Source: JBFWMG01 sp050251715
Lineage (GTDB): Bacteria; Desulfobacterota; Desulfovibrionia; Desulfovibrionales; Desulfovibrionaceae
DNA length: 64,000 bases
Assembly (NCBI GenBank): GCA_050251715.1
Contig: JBFWMG010000018.1
Coordinates: forward strand, 4,010 to 68,009
Reading direction: 5' to 3'
The position numbers and the translations under genes were made by a program. Positions within the stretch are counted from its first letter, which is position 1; each line of letters starts with the position of its first letter. Below the pieces are notes generated by a model. That model was not told where the DNA came from. It ran no database searches and was given only the letters and a program-made list of their open reading frames with translations. Shown here piece after piece: positions 17,494 through 26,838 of this stretch.

Positions 17494-18219
17494 ATGCCCG
17501 TTCTCGTCGTCAATGTCGACCATATCGCCACGCTGCGCCAGCAGCGCCAGGGCCACGAGCCCGAACCCGTCACCGCCGCCCACATGGCCGAACTGGCGGG
17601 CGCGCACGGCATCATCGTGCATTTGCGCGAAGACCGCCGCCACATCCAGGACCGCGACGTGGAGATCATCCGGCGCACCTGCAACACCCGCCTGCACCTG
17701 GAGATGGCCGCCACGCCCGAGATGCAGCGCATCGCCCTGGCCGTCGAACCCTACATCGTCTGCCTGGTGCCGGAAAAACGCGAGGAGCTGACCACCGAAG
17801 GCGGCCTGGCCGTGGCGGGCCGCGAGACCGAGCTGCGCGACTATCTGGCGCCCATCCACGAGCGGGGCATCGTGTCCAGCCTGTTCGTGGAGGCGGATCC
17901 CAGGCAGATCGAGGCCACAAAGGCCGTGGGCAGCGCGTTCGTGGAAATCCACACCGGCCACTATGCCGACGCCGCCACGCCCAAGGCGCGCCAGCACGAG
18001 CTGGAAAAGATCCTGGCCTCCATCCGCCATGCCCAGGATCTGGGGCTCAAGGTCAACCTGGGCCACGGCCTCGACTACGTGAACATCATGCCCTTCGCCA
18101 AGGTGCCGGGCATCAACGAATTCTCCATCGGCCACTCCATCGTGTCCCGCGCCGTGCTCATGGGCATGGACCGCGCCGTGCGCGACATGGCCGAGCTGAT
18201 ACGCTCCTTTGTGGACTAG
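17494..18219 (+). CDS. pdxJ: Pyridoxine 5'-phosphate synthase
   Basis: A 241-residue TIM-barrel enzyme making pyridoxine 5'-phosphate from deoxyxylulose 5-phosphate and aminoacetone 3-phosphate, in the DXP-dependent vitamin B6 route. The family starts V-N-(I/V)-DH: here VLVVNVDHIATLRQ, with IHTGHYADA and INEFSIGHSIVSRA near the end. AAGGAG precedes the ATG. It is followed by acpS, the same pairing as in E. coli, and opens the long plus-strand metabolic run. Confidence 0.96.
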   Translation: MPVLVVNVDHIATLRQQRQGHEPEPVTAAHMAELAGAHGIIVHLREDRRHIQDRDVEIIRRTCNTRLHLEMAATPEMQRIALAVEPYIVCLVPEKREELTTEGGLAVAGRETELRDYLAPIHERGIVSSLFVEADPRQIEATKAVGSAFVEIHTGHYADAATPKARQHELEKILASIRHAQDLGLKVNLGHGLDYVNIMPFAKVPGINEFSIGHSIVSRAVLMGMDRAVRDMAELIRSFVD

Positions 18220-18225
18220 GGCGTG

Positions 18226-18274
18226 TCCTTGAAAAACAGCGCGCTGGTGTTTCAAGGAACACATGCGCTTTTTT
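18226..18274 (+). terminator. Possible weak terminator after pdxJ
   Basis: A 9-bp perfect inverted repeat TCCTTGAAA / TTTCAAGGA (18226-18234 with 18250-18258), with a run of six T at 18269-18274. The T run is ten bases from the stem, so termination is uncertain. acpS starts 130 bases later. Confidence 0.35.
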
Positions 18275-18407
18275 ACCGCACGTGCCGTGTGTCCGCTTCG
18301 GCGGGGATGCGCCATGCGCCGCAAACGCCGTCCGCAGCGCCCCTGGGGCGGGCCGGACGGCCCAACCCCCATGCCGCGCCCCTGGCGGCGCAAAAAGGCG
18401 GAGCCGC

Positions 18408-18782
18408 ATGATTGTGGGCCTGGGCCTTGACGTGGTGGAACTGGACCGCATCGCCCATTCCTGGGCGCGGTTCGGCGAGGCCTTTGCCAAGCGCATCCTT
18501 GCGCCGGGCGAGTTGGAACGGCTGCCCCGGCACAACCCCACCCCCTTTCTCGCGGCCCGTTTCGCGGCCAAGGAGGCGGCCAGCAAGGCGCTGGGCACGG
18601 GCATAGGCAAGGATTGCGGCTTTCACGACGTCGAAGTGGTTTCCAACGCCGCGGGCAAGCCCGACCTCATCCTGCGCGGCGCGGCGCTGCGCACCGCCCA
18701 GACCCTGGGCGTCACCCGCTTCTGCATCAGCCTCACCCATGGGCGCGACGTGGCCGCCGCCGTGGTGGTGCTGGAATCCTGA
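18408..18782 (+). CDS. acpS: Holo-[acyl-carrier-protein] synthase
   Basis: A 124-residue enzyme that transfers 4'-phosphopantetheine from CoA to the Ser of acyl carrier protein. It begins MIVGLGLDVVELDRI, with the metal-binding Asp in GLDVVE, and contains FAAKEAASKALGTGIG and SLTHGRDVAAAVVV, the family signatures. Length is typical. The ribosome site is modest (AAAGG nine bases upstream). It is followed 12 bases later by the NAD(P)HX repair gene. Confidence 0.93.
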   Translation: MIVGLGLDVVELDRIAHSWARFGEAFAKRILAPGELERLPRHNPTPFLAARFAAKEAASKALGTGIGKDCGFHDVEVVSNAAGKPDLILRGAALRTAQTLGVTRFCISLTHGRDVAAAVVVLES

Positions 18783-18794
18783 CCCGGAGGAACC

Positions 18795-20342
18795 ATGCCC
18801 TTTTATGATCCCCTGCCATCGCCTGCGGAAATGGCCGCCTGGGACCGCCAGGCCATCGAGGCGGGCGTGCGCAACGAAATGCTCATGGAAAACGCCAGCC
18901 GCGAGGCGCTGGCCGTGCTGCGCTCCATGCTGGGCGGCATCCGGGGCAAGCGCGTGCTGCTCTTTGCCGGACCGGGCAACAACGGCGGCGACGCCATCGC
19001 CCTGGCCCGCCACCTGCACGACCAGGACGCCAACGTGTTGCTGCTGCACACCCGCCCCAAGTCCTCCTACAAGGGCGTCAGCGGCTACCACATGCGCCTG
19101 GCGACCATGTGCGGCGTGTCCATGCTCCACCTGGCCGGCCCCGTGCCCGCCCTGCCCTGGCGGCCCGACGCGGTGGTGGACGGCCTGCTGGGCACCGGCT
19201 TCAAGGGTTCCCTGCGCGGCGGCTTCGCGGCCTGGATCGACGTCATCAACTATATCGGCGAGGCCTCGCGGGTGCTGGCGCTGGACATCCCCTCGGGCCT
19301 GAACGGCCTGACCGGCGAGCCGCAACCCAAGGCCGTGCGCGCCCACGCCACGGTCACCTTCCACGCCGCCAAGCAAGGGCTTGTCCTGCCCACCGCCGCG
19401 CCCCACGTGGGCCAGCTGCATGTGCGAGCCATCGGCATTCCCAAACGGGTGGTCATGGCGCATCCCGCCTCATGCGGCCTCATCACCGGACGCGTGGCCG
19501 CGCTGCTGCCCAAGCCGGATCCGGCCATGGACAAGTTCGCCGCGGGCCGCGTGGCCGTGGCGGGCGGGTCCGCCGGACTCACGGGCGCGCCGCTGCTGGC
19601 CGCGCTGGGCGCCTACCGGGCCGGGGCCGGGCTGGTGCATGTGGCCTGCCCGGAAGCGCTGGGGCCGGTCATCAAGGCGGACGTGCCCGAAGTCATGACC
19701 ATGGGCCTGGGCCCGGGCGAGGCCTGGAGCGCATCGTGCGCCGCGCCGCTCATGGCCCGCGAGGACGTGAACGTGCTGGTGGTGGGACCGGGCCTTGGCC
19801 GCGAGCCAGGCGCGCGCGCCTTTCTCGACGCGTTGCTCCGGCCCATCGTCCGCCGCCATCCCATGGTGCTGGACGCGGACGGCCTGTATTGGCTCTCCCA
19901 GGCGTCGAGCCTGTACGAGGGATTTGGCATCAACGACGTGCTGACCCCGCATGAGGGGGAAATGGCCCGGCTCATGGGCGTGGACAGGACCATGGTGTCC
20001 GCCGACCGCGCGGGCATGGCCCGCGCCCTGGCGGAAAAAAGCCGCGTGACCGTGGTGCTCAAGGGCGCGGCCACGGTGGTGGCCGCACCGGGCAGGCCGG
20101 TGATGGTGTCGCCCTTTGCCGCCCCCACCCTGGCCGTGGGCGGGTCCGGGGACGTGCTGGCGGGCGTGCTCGCCGCGATCATGGCGCGCGGCATCCCGTC
20201 GTTCGAGGCCGCCTGCCTGGGCGTGTACTGGCATGGATATTGTGGTATGCTGTTGACAAGGGCGTTCCCCATGCGGGGGAATACGGCCCGGGACATTGTG
20301 GAAACGCTCCCAACCGCCATCAAGGAGATGACCGCATGCTGA
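18795..20342 (+). CDS. nnr: Bifunctional NAD(P)H-hydrate epimerase / ADP-dependent NAD(P)H-hydrate dehydratase
   Basis: A 515-residue two-domain repair enzyme. The N-terminal YjeF_N-type epimerase (about 1-215) has GPGNNGGD at 59-66. The C-terminal ribokinase-like dehydratase has LTPHEGEMARL and the nucleotide-site motif GGSGDVLAG. Together they convert damaged NADHX/NADPHX back to NAD(P)H. CGGAGGAA precedes the ATG. Its stop overlaps the start of the CBS gene by seven bases, indicating coupled translation. The fused arrangement is common in bacteria. Confidence 0.95.
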   Translation: MPFYDPLPSPAEMAAWDRQAIEAGVRNEMLMENASREALAVLRSMLGGIRGKRVLLFAGPGNNGGDAIALARHLHDQDANVLLLHTRPKSSYKGVSGYHMRLATMCGVSMLHLAGPVPALPWRPDAVVDGLLGTGFKGSLRGGFAAWIDVINYIGEASRVLALDIPSGLNGLTGEPQPKAVRAHATVTFHAAKQGLVLPTAAPHVGQLHVRAIGIPKRVVMAHPASCGLITGRVAALLPKPDPAMDKFAAGRVAVAGGSAGLTGAPLLAALGAYRAGAGLVHVACPEALGPVIKADVPEVMTMGLGPGEAWSASCAAPLMAREDVNVLVVGPGLGREPGARAFLDALLRPIVRRHPMVLDADGLYWLSQASSLYEGFGINDVLTPHEGEMARLMGVDRTMVSADRAGMARALAEKSRVTVVLKGAATVVAAPGRPVMVSPFAAPTLAVGGSGDVLAGVLAAIMARGIPSFEAACLGVYWHGYCGMLLTRAFPMRGNTARDIVETLPTAIKEMTAC

Positions 20343-20791
20343 CTGCGAAGGATATCATGACGCCCGCACCTGTGACCGTGACGCCGGAAACCGAAATCGC
20401 CGCCGCGGCGCGGCTGCTGCTGGAGCACAAGTTCAATGGCCTGCCTGTGGTGGACGCGGCGGGCGTGCTGGTGGGCATCCTGTGCCAGAGCGACCTCGTG
20501 GCGCAACAAAAGAAGATCAACGTACCGTCGGTGTTCACGTTTCTCGACGGCTTCATTCCGCTGACCTCGCTGAGCTCCATGGAGCGGGAAATTGAAAAAA
20601 TCGCCGCCACCACCGTGGCCAAGGCCATGACGCCCGACCCGGTGGCTGTGGACCCCAGCGAGCCGGTGGACGCCATCGCCACGCTGATGGTGGACCGCAA
20701 GCTGCACACCCTGCCCGTGGTGGAAAAGGGCAAGCTGGTGGGCGTGATCGGCAAGGAGGACATCCTGCGCATCATAGTTGAGCGCGCGTAA
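20336..20791 (+). CDS. CBS-domain pair protein
   Basis: A 151-residue protein consisting of two CBS motifs (about 1-60 and 95-151): DIMTPAPVTVTPET and AMTPDPVAVDPSEP, separated by a linker. CBS pairs usually bind adenosyl ligands and sense energy state; the target here is unknown. AAGGAG lies eight bases before the ATG, inside the nnr coding end. The last codons (VERA and stop) are formed by the first unit of the tandem array that follows. A second gene of this class is at 52721. Confidence 0.85.
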   Translation: MLTAKDIMTPAPVTVTPETEIAAAARLLLEHKFNGLPVVDAAGVLVGILCQSDLVAQQKKINVPSVFTFLDGFIPLTSLSSMEREIEKIAATTVAKAMTPDPVAVDPSEPVDAIATLMVDRKLHTLPVVEKGKLVGVIGKEDILRIIVERA

Positions 20792-20899
20792 CCGCGCCGG
20801 GGTTGAGCGCGCGCAACCGCGCCGGGGTGGAGCACGCGCAACCGCGCCGGGGTGGAGCGCGCGCAACCGCGCCGGCTGGCGCGCGATAACCGCGCCGGG
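20778..20899 (+). repeat. GC-rich tandem array, about five units of 23-25 bp
   Basis: Units read TTGAGCGCGCG then CAACCGCGCCGGGG with small changes. The first unit includes the stop codon of the CBS gene. The units contain inverted GCGCGC blocks. The remainder of the 244-bp gap to tsaE has no recognised feature. Confidence 0.85.
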
Positions 20900-21035
20900 A
20901 ACAGGGCTCTTGGAGAACGGCGCGGCGACACCCTTGTCGAGCGCGCGCGAAAGCGCTACATAGCGAACGCGGGTGGGTCCGGCCTGCCCGCGTTTTCCTT
21001 TGTTTCCACGACTTTTTGCTTGCGGATGGATCGGG

Positions 21036-21548
21036 ATGCCCGTAACCCTTTTCTTGCCCGGCATCGAGGCCACCCTTGCCCTTGGCCGTTTGCTGGCCCA
21101 GGCCTTGCCTGTTGACGCACCGTACCAGACCGTGCTGCTGGATGGGGGCATGGGCGCGGGCAAGACCACGCTGACCAGGGGATTCGTGGAGGCATTGCCC
21201 GGTGGCGGAGACGCCGAGGTGTCGAGCCCCAGTTTCAACCTGTGCAACGTCTATCCCACCCGCCCGGAGGTCGTGCACTGCGACCTGTACCGGCTGGAGG
21301 GCATGCCACCGGATGACGACCTGTTGGAGACCCTGGAAGCGGGCGACAGGCTGGTCATAGTGGAATGGGCCCAATATCTTTCCGCCCCCTTTCGTCCTTC
21401 CTGCCATCTGCTGCTGCGCTGGCTGCCGGGCGAAAGCGGACGGACCGTGGCGATAACCGCGACGGGCGAAACGGCCCGGCGGTATCGCGACGAGCTGTAC
21501 CCGCGGCTTTCCAGTGTGGGACGCGGCAACGACATACGCATCATGTGA
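21036..21548 (+). CDS. tsaE: tRNA threonylcarbamoyladenosine biosynthesis protein TsaE
   Basis: A 170-residue P-loop ATPase of the t6A-modification complex, with Walker A GGMGAGKTTLTR at about residues 37-48, SSPSFNL, HCDLYRLEG (Walker B region) and VEWAQ, as in the family. It works with TsaD (encoded at 43988) and TsaB. The ATG at 21036 has only a weak upstream purine stretch; an upstream open extension is not conserved-looking. It sits 11 bases before lysC, so the two are probably co-transcribed. Confidence 0.9.
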   Translation: MPVTLFLPGIEATLALGRLLAQALPVDAPYQTVLLDGGMGAGKTTLTRGFVEALPGGGDAEVSSPSFNLCNVYPTRPEVVHCDLYRLEGMPPDDDLLETLEAGDRLVIVEWAQYLSAPFRPSCHLLLRWLPGESGRTVAITATGETARRYRDELYPRLSSVGRGNDIRIM

Positions 21549-21559
21549 GAGGAGAAGCA

Positions 21560-22777
21560 ATGCGAGTCCTGGTTCAAAAGTTCGGCGGCACGTCCGTCAG
21601 AAACCTTGAATGCATGAAGCAGGTCCAGGCCAAGGTGCAAGCGGCCTTGGACCGGGGCGACAAGGTGGTTGTGGTGCTTTCCGCCATGGCCGGAGAGACC
21701 GACAGGCTCCTGGGCCTGGCCCGGCAATGGGCGCCCCGGCCCGATCTCGCCGAGATGGACGTGCTGGTGTCCACGGGCGAGCAGGTATCCGTGGCGCTGT
21801 TCACCATGCTGCTCAAGGACGCGGGCATCAAGGCCCGGTCGCTCCTGGGCTTCCAGGTGGACATGAAGACCACCGGCGCCTTTGCCAAGGCGCGCATCCT
21901 GAGCATAGACGAGCAGAAATGCCGTGCGCTCATGGACCAGTACGACGTGCTGGTCATGGCCGGTTTCCAGGGCTGGACCGAGGACGGCCGCATCACCACC
22001 CTGGGACGGGGCGGTTCGGACACCTCGGCCGTGGCGCTGGCCGCCGCGCTCAAGGCGGACGAATGCGAGATCTACACGGACGTGGAAGGCGTGTACACCA
22101 CGGACCCCAACATGTGCTCGCGCGCCCGCAAGATGGACAAGATTTCCTACGACGTCATGCTTGAGTTCGCGGGCATGGGCGCCAAGGTGCTCCAGATCCG
22201 CTCTGTCGAGTTCGCCAAAAAATACAATGTTCCCGTGCAGGTGCGCTCCACCTTCAGCGACGCGCCCGGCACCCTCGTAACCAAGGAGGATCCCACCATG
22301 GAAGCTGTGCTGGTTTCCGGTATCGCATATGACAAGGATCAGGCCCGCATCACCCTGCACGACGTACCGGACAGGCCCGGCATCGCCGCCGCGCTTTTCG
22401 GTCCCCTTGCGGAAAAAGGCATTCTGGTGGACATGATTATCCAGAACGCGGGCCAGGGCGCGCATACCGACATGACCTTCACCATTCCCAGGGCCGACCT
22501 GGAGCAGACCATGGAGATCCTCGCCGACGTCAACAGCGTCATCGGCGCCCGGGAGATCCTGCACGACGTCAACGTGTGCAAGGTCTCGGCCATCGGCGTG
22601 GGCATGCGCTCCCACTCCGGCGTGGCGGCCAGGGCGTTCAAGGCGCTGAAGGATGAGAACATCAACATCCTCATGATTAGCACCTCGGAAATCAAGATTA
22701 CGCTCCTCATCGAGGAAAAATACCTGGAGCTGGCCGTCCGGACGCTGCACAAGGCGTTCGGGCTCGACACGAATTAG
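21560..22777 (+). CDS. lysC: Aspartate kinase
   Basis: A 405-residue enzyme catalysing the first step to Lys, Thr and Met. The kinase domain shows KFGGTSV at the N-terminus, STGEQVSVALF, and GFQG...GRGGSDTSAVALAA. Two ACT domains follow (about 265-405), beginning ISGIAYDKDQARITL and VSAIGVGMRSHSGVA, the usual feedback-inhibition sites for Lys/Thr. GAGGAGAAGCA precedes the ATG. Its stop is 22 bases before cimA, linking aspartate-family and isoleucine precursor synthesis in one operon. Confidence 0.96.
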   Translation: MRVLVQKFGGTSVRNLECMKQVQAKVQAALDRGDKVVVVLSAMAGETDRLLGLARQWAPRPDLAEMDVLVSTGEQVSVALFTMLLKDAGIKARSLLGFQVDMKTTGAFAKARILSIDEQKCRALMDQYDVLVMAGFQGWTEDGRITTLGRGGSDTSAVALAAALKADECEIYTDVEGVYTTDPNMCSRARKMDKISYDVMLEFAGMGAKVLQIRSVEFAKKYNVPVQVRSTFSDAPGTLVTKEDPTMEAVLVSGIAYDKDQARITLHDVPDRPGIAAALFGPLAEKGILVDMIIQNAGQGAHTDMTFTIPRADLEQTMEILADVNSVIGAREILHDVNVCKVSAIGVGMRSHSGVAARAFKALKDENINILMISTSEIKITLLIEEKYLELAVRTLHKAFGLDTN

Positions 22778-22799
22778 AAGCATCACCACGCGAGGCGGC

Positions 22800-24419
22800 A
22801 TGCAACGGATACAGGTTTACGACACCACACTGCGCGACGGCGCGCAGTCCGAGGACATCAACCTCACGCCAGAGGACAAGCTCAAGATCGCGCTCAAGCT
22901 CGACGATCTGGGCGTGCAGTACATCGAGGGCGGCTGGCCGGGATCAAGTCCCACGGACAAGATCTTCTTCAAGGAGATCAAGTCGTATGAACTGAGGAAC
23001 GCCACCATCGCCGCCTTTGGCAGCACGCACCATCCCAAAAACGCCGCCGCCACCGACCCTGGCCTCAAGGGCATTCTCGATGCCAGGGTCGACGTGGTGA
23101 CCATCTTCGGCAAAACCTGGGATATCCATGCCGAGCAGGCGCTGCGCGTCTCGACCGGCAGGAACCTTGAGCTGATCGCCGACACGCTCGGCCACCTGCG
23201 CCCCCGCGTGCGCGAGCTCTTCTTCGACGCCGAGCACTTCTTCGACGGCTACAAGGCCAATCCCGCCTACGCCATGGCCGCGTTGCGCAAGGCCCACGAA
23301 GCGGGCGCCGACGTCCTGGTGCTGTGCGACACCAACGGCGGCGTCATGCCCCACGAGGTCCGCGACATCGTGCGCGCGGTGCGCGCCGAGCTGCCCGACG
23401 CGACGCTCGGCATCCATGCCCACAACGACATGGACATGGCCGTGGCCAACTCCATCGCCGCCGTGCGCATGGGCGCCACCCAGGTCCAGGGCACCATCAA
23501 CGGCTACGGCGAGCGGTGCGGCAACGCCAACCTCTGCTCCATCATCCCGGTGCTGGAGCTCAAGATGGACGGCGCCTACACCTGCCTGCCGCCGCACCAC
23601 CTCCCGCTGCTCACCCTGGTGTCCTCCTACGTGGCCGAGGTGGCCAACGTGCAGTTGCCGGGCCGCCATCCCTTTGTGGGCACGGCGGCCTTCGCCCACA
23701 AGGCGGGCGTGCACGTCAGCGCGGTCAGCCGCAATCCCGCCCTGTACGAGCACATGGATCCCGACGCCGTGGGCAACAAGCAGCGCATCCTGCTCTCCGA
23801 GCTGGCCGGGCGCAGCAACATCGTGTCCATGGCCAAGCGCTACGGCTTCCACCTGGACAAGGAAGAACCCGTAGTCAAGGGGCTGATGGCCGAACTGAAA
23901 CAAAAGGCGAGCCTGGGCTACGACTATGCCGCGGCCGAGGCGTCGGTGGAACTGCTGCTCTTCCGCAAGCTGGCCAGGCGGGGCGTGCGCGACTTCTTCA
24001 AGCTCATCAAGTTCAATGCCCACGACGCCAAGCTCTCGCCCGAGGACGAGCCGTTCTCCGAGGCCACGGTCATGCTGGAGGTGGAAGGCGAAACCGCCCA
24101 TACCGCCGCCCAGGGCAAGGGTCCGGTCAACGCCCTGGACAACGCCCTGCGCAAGGCGTTGCGCCCCTTTTATCCCCGGCTGGACGAAATGCGGCTGCTG
24201 GACTTCAAGGTCCGCGTGCTCACGGCGCGCGAGATAGGCTCGGGCGGCACGGCCTCGGTCGTGCGCGTGCTCATCGAATCCGGCGACGCGAAAAACCGCT
24301 GGGTCACGGTGGGGGTCTCCTTCAACGTCATCGAGGCCAGTTGGCAGGCGCTGGCGGACTCCATCACCTACAAGCTGTACAAGGACGAGCAGGAACAACG
24401 CGGCAAGGGCGACGAATAA
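22800..24419 (+). CDS. cimA: Citramalate synthase (long form)
   Basis: A 539-residue enzyme condensing pyruvate and acetyl-CoA to (R)-citramalate, the threonine-independent route to isoleucine. It begins QVYDTTLRDGAQSEDI, the isopropylmalate-synthase family metal site, with GIHAHNDMDMAVANS (HxH metal ligands) and NGYGERCGNANL. The C-terminal LeuA-type regulatory domain is present. The length and the WPGSSPTDKIFF stretch match the Geobacter/Desulfovibrio type and not the short methanogen type. The ribosome site is GAGGCGG. It closes the pdxJ-cimA run. Confidence 0.93.
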   Translation: MQRIQVYDTTLRDGAQSEDINLTPEDKLKIALKLDDLGVQYIEGGWPGSSPTDKIFFKEIKSYELRNATIAAFGSTHHPKNAAATDPGLKGILDARVDVVTIFGKTWDIHAEQALRVSTGRNLELIADTLGHLRPRVRELFFDAEHFFDGYKANPAYAMAALRKAHEAGADVLVLCDTNGGVMPHEVRDIVRAVRAELPDATLGIHAHNDMDMAVANSIAAVRMGATQVQGTINGYGERCGNANLCSIIPVLELKMDGAYTCLPPHHLPLLTLVSSYVAEVANVQLPGRHPFVGTAAFAHKAGVHVSAVSRNPALYEHMDPDAVGNKQRILLSELAGRSNIVSMAKRYGFHLDKEEPVVKGLMAELKQKASLGYDYAAAEASVELLLFRKLARRGVRDFFKLIKFNAHDAKLSPEDEPFSEATVMLEVEGETAHTAAQGKGPVNALDNALRKALRPFYPRLDEMRLLDFKVRVLTAREIGSGGTASVVRVLIESGDAKNRWVTVGVSFNVIEASWQALADSITYKLYKDEQEQRGKGDE

Positions 24420-24536
24420 CGCCTTGCGGCAGGGGGATGACGGACGCCTTGCGGCGGATGGGGTGACAGGCGTCATGCGGGCTCTGAGCAGCCCCCCACT
24501 GACGCATTGCCATGAAAACCAGAATCGAGAGGAACA

Positions 24537-25364
24537 ATGGGGCAGGTCAAAATCCACATCTTGACGGACAACACCGCGCAGCCTGGTTTTGAGGCGGAAC
24601 ACGGCCTGTCCATGGCCGTGGAGCTGCCCTCGGGCGCGCTGTGGCTGTGGGATACGGGCGCAAGCGGCATGTTTGCGCGCAACGCCCAAAAAATGGCCGT
24701 GCCCGTGGCCGCAGCCAAAGGGCTGGCTCTCAGCCACGGCCACTACGACCACACCGGCGGCCTGAAAACCCTGTTCGAGGATGTGGGCTTTGCCGGGCCG
24801 GTCTATGCCCATCCCGACCACGCCCTGCCCCGCTTCGTCAGCAAACCAGGCGAGCCGGTCAAGGCCATTGGCCTGGACACCGTGGGCATGAGCGCCCCGC
24901 TGCCGGGATTCGTACCCGTGGAGGGGAGCGTGGCGTTGGACGAGGGGCTGACGTTCTTCGCCCCGGTGCCGCGCAAGCCGGGCGCGTTCGAATCGGTGCA
25001 CGGCTTCTTTTTCGACGCCGCCTGCACGCGGCCCGACACCATTGCGGACGACGGCTTTCTGACCGTGGCCACGGACAAGGGCGTGGTGGTCATTCTGGGC
25101 TGCTGCCACAGCGGCCTGGGCAACACCCTGCGCCTGGCGGCCGAGGAACTGGGCGTGGACAGGTTCCACGCGGTTGTGGGCGGGCTGCACCTCAAGCACG
25201 AGCAGGCAACGGCCTTTACCCGCACCCTGGGGGCCATGGAAAAATACCACGTGGCCGCCTGCTGTCCCGGCCACTGCACCGGCGACCCGGCCCTGCAATT
25301 CCTCACCGCCCTGTTCGGCGGCACGGTCACGCCCCTGGCCTCGGGCCTGACCCTCACCTTTTAG
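24537..25364 (+). CDS. Metallo-beta-lactamase-fold protein
   Basis: A 275-residue protein with the MBL metal motif SHGHYDHTGG (about residues 62-71), a CCHSGLGN stretch, and GLHLKHEQ and CCPGHCTGD near the C-terminus. It resembles the archaeal dihydropterin/ribofuranosylaminobenzene-phosphate synthase-like MBL group, but the substrate is unknown. GAGGAACA precedes the ATG. It starts 117 bases after cimA and may be a separate transcript. Its TAG stop is the first three bases of dispersed repeat copy C. Confidence 0.8.
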   Translation: MGQVKIHILTDNTAQPGFEAEHGLSMAVELPSGALWLWDTGASGMFARNAQKMAVPVAAAKGLALSHGHYDHTGGLKTLFEDVGFAGPVYAHPDHALPRFVSKPGEPVKAIGLDTVGMSAPLPGFVPVEGSVALDEGLTFFAPVPRKPGAFESVHGFFFDAACTRPDTIADDGFLTVATDKGVVVILGCCHSGLGNTLRLAAEELGVDRFHAVVGGLHLKHEQATAFTRTLGAMEKYHVAACCPGHCTGDPALQFLTALFGGTVTPLASGLTLTF

Positions 25365-25466
25365 GGCATCTTGACTTTGAAAAAGATGCGATGCTCTTAT
25401 GCATTGTATTGAAATAATGCTTCATTATTTCAATACAATGCATTGTTTCACTGCTAAAACGCGCTA
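25362..25466 (+). repeat. Dispersed palindromic element, copy C
   Basis: A 105-bp copy in the orientation opposite to copies A and B. The end TAGGGCATC includes the MBL-gene stop codon. The central stem TTGAAATAATG / CATTATTTCAA and the GCGCTA right end are conserved. Confidence 0.9.
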
Positions 25467-25519
25467 GGGCGCGACGCGGTCCGATCGATCGCACGGCGTC
25501 CCTTTTGCCCAGACGCCAC

Positions 25520-25567
25520 AAAACCGGCATCCCACATGGCCCGCCATGCGCCGATTCCGGTTTTTTT
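25520..25567. terminator. Likely bidirectional terminator between convergent genes
   Basis: AAAACCGG (25520-25527) pairs with CCGGTTTT (25557-25564), followed by more T residues on the plus strand. An inner 5-bp stem CATGG/CCATG sits in the loop. It lies between the MBL gene (plus) and the GGDEF gene (minus). The rest of this 313-bp gap shows no gene. Confidence 0.55.
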
Positions 25568-25677
25568 CACGCCCGGCATCCGGGGCGCTCCCCGTCGCAG
25601 GGCTGCGTTGCCCGCCTTTCGCCGGACAAACACCCCCGCCAGACCGCGCCGTCTCGGGCCTTGGCCCGGCTGCGCGG

Positions 25678-26730
25678 CTACATCTGGTCCGGATCGTACC
25701 CCACCACGCGGTTTCTGCCCGCGTTCTTGGCCGTGTACAGCGCCTTGTCCGCCGCCTCCACCAGGTTTTCCGCCAGCGCGCCCTTCCATTCGATCCGCAT
25801 GACCGCCGCGCCCACACTGATGGTGATCTTGATGCCCCGGTGCAGGATGTCGCCGTCGCTGCTGCGGATGACGAACTTGTACCGCCCGATCCGTTCCCGG
25901 AGCTCGTCGCCAATGGCCATGGCCAACGCCTGATCCACCCCGGGCAGCACCACGCAAAATTCCTCGCCGCCGTAGCGGGCGATAAAATAGTCGCCCGTGC
26001 CCTTGTCCTGCTCTTCCTGGGCATACTTCTTCATGATGCGCGCCACGGTCATGAGCGCCTGGTCGCCGATGCGATGGCCATACTGGTCGTTGAAATTCTT
26101 GAAATGGTCGATATCCAGCATGAGCAGGCTGAGCGGATACTGCTCTTCGCGCGCCATGGTCACGGCGTTTTGCAGATATTCGTCCAAGGCGCGGCGGTTG
26201 TTGATGGCGGTCAACGGATCGGTGCGGGTCATTTCGGTCAGGTTGGCCGTATCCTGCTCCATGGCGCCCACCACCTCATGAAAGGCATTGCGCAAACGGG
26301 CGATCATTTCCTGCGGATCCATGTCCTGTTCCACGGTTTCCACAGTGAACGTCTCCAATTGCCGCACTTCATGCGTCCGGGTCTTGAGCAACCGTTGAAA
26401 CTCCTGGACGAGCAGCTTGACCTCCTCCATGGCGGATTCGAGCTTGCGCAGGCAGCGGGAACTGATGATGGCCTCGGTCCGCTGCAGGATCTGCTGGAAA
26501 TTGTCTTCGTCAAACTCCCTGTTCTTCAGGGTTTCCATCACCAAGGCCTGCAACTCGGCACGTTGCAGCTCGCTCAGGTAGTCAAAATCGCGCAGGCTGC
26601 GCATGAAGAGGATAAGCGCGCGCCATTTTTCCTCCTGCGGCACGCCCGCCTCATCCATGACCTGGCACATCTTATCCCGCTCGGAATAATCGCACCTGCT
26701 TTTGCCCCCAGCGTTCTCTTTGGCTGCCAT
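25678..26730 (-). CDS. GGDEF-domain protein (probable diguanylate cyclase)
   Basis: A 350-residue cytoplasmic protein. The N-terminal ~170 residues are helical, with likely coiled coil (EAIISSRCLRKLESAMEEVKL), and no recognised sensor domain. The GGDEF domain starts at TRTDPLTAINNRRAL and has LMLDIDHFK and the active-site variant GGEEF (about 254-258), so c-di-GMP synthesis from two GTP is plausible. The RxxD product-inhibition site five residues before the motif is absent. The ATG at 26730 has GGGAG just upstream. There is no membrane span, so its signal is probably internal or from a partner protein. Confidence 0.87.
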   Translation of the reverse strand: MAAKENAGGKSRCDYSERDKMCQVMDEAGVPQEEKWRALILFMRSLRDFDYLSELQRAELQALVMETLKNREFDEDNFQQILQRTEAIISSRCLRKLESAMEEVKLLVQEFQRLLKTRTHEVRQLETFTVETVEQDMDPQEMIARLRNAFHEVVGAMEQDTANLTEMTRTDPLTAINNRRALDEYLQNAVTMAREEQYPLSLLMLDIDHFKNFNDQYGHRIGDQALMTVARIMKKYAQEEQDKGTGDYFIARYGGEEFCVVLPGVDQALAMAIGDELRERIGRYKFVIRSSDGDILHRGIKITISVGAAVMRIEWKGALAENLVEAADKALYTAKNAGRNRVVGYDPDQM

Positions 26731-26838
26731 GCTTCTCCCTCGGTCTATCTTTGTCCCGCCCAATAACCGCACCACGTCCAATCTGTAGCAGTGTAGCCGC
26801 AAAAATCGGCCCTTGGCAAGGAACAGATACTCAATATT

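Noticed and set aside
20778..20899. Tandem units considered as a CRISPR array
   Set aside because: Units are contiguous, with no unique spacers, and no cas genes are present.
22944..25298. A 784-codon minus-strand frame opposite cimA and the MBL gene
   Set aside because: Antisense shadow; His/Gln/Gly-rich, with no ribosome site.
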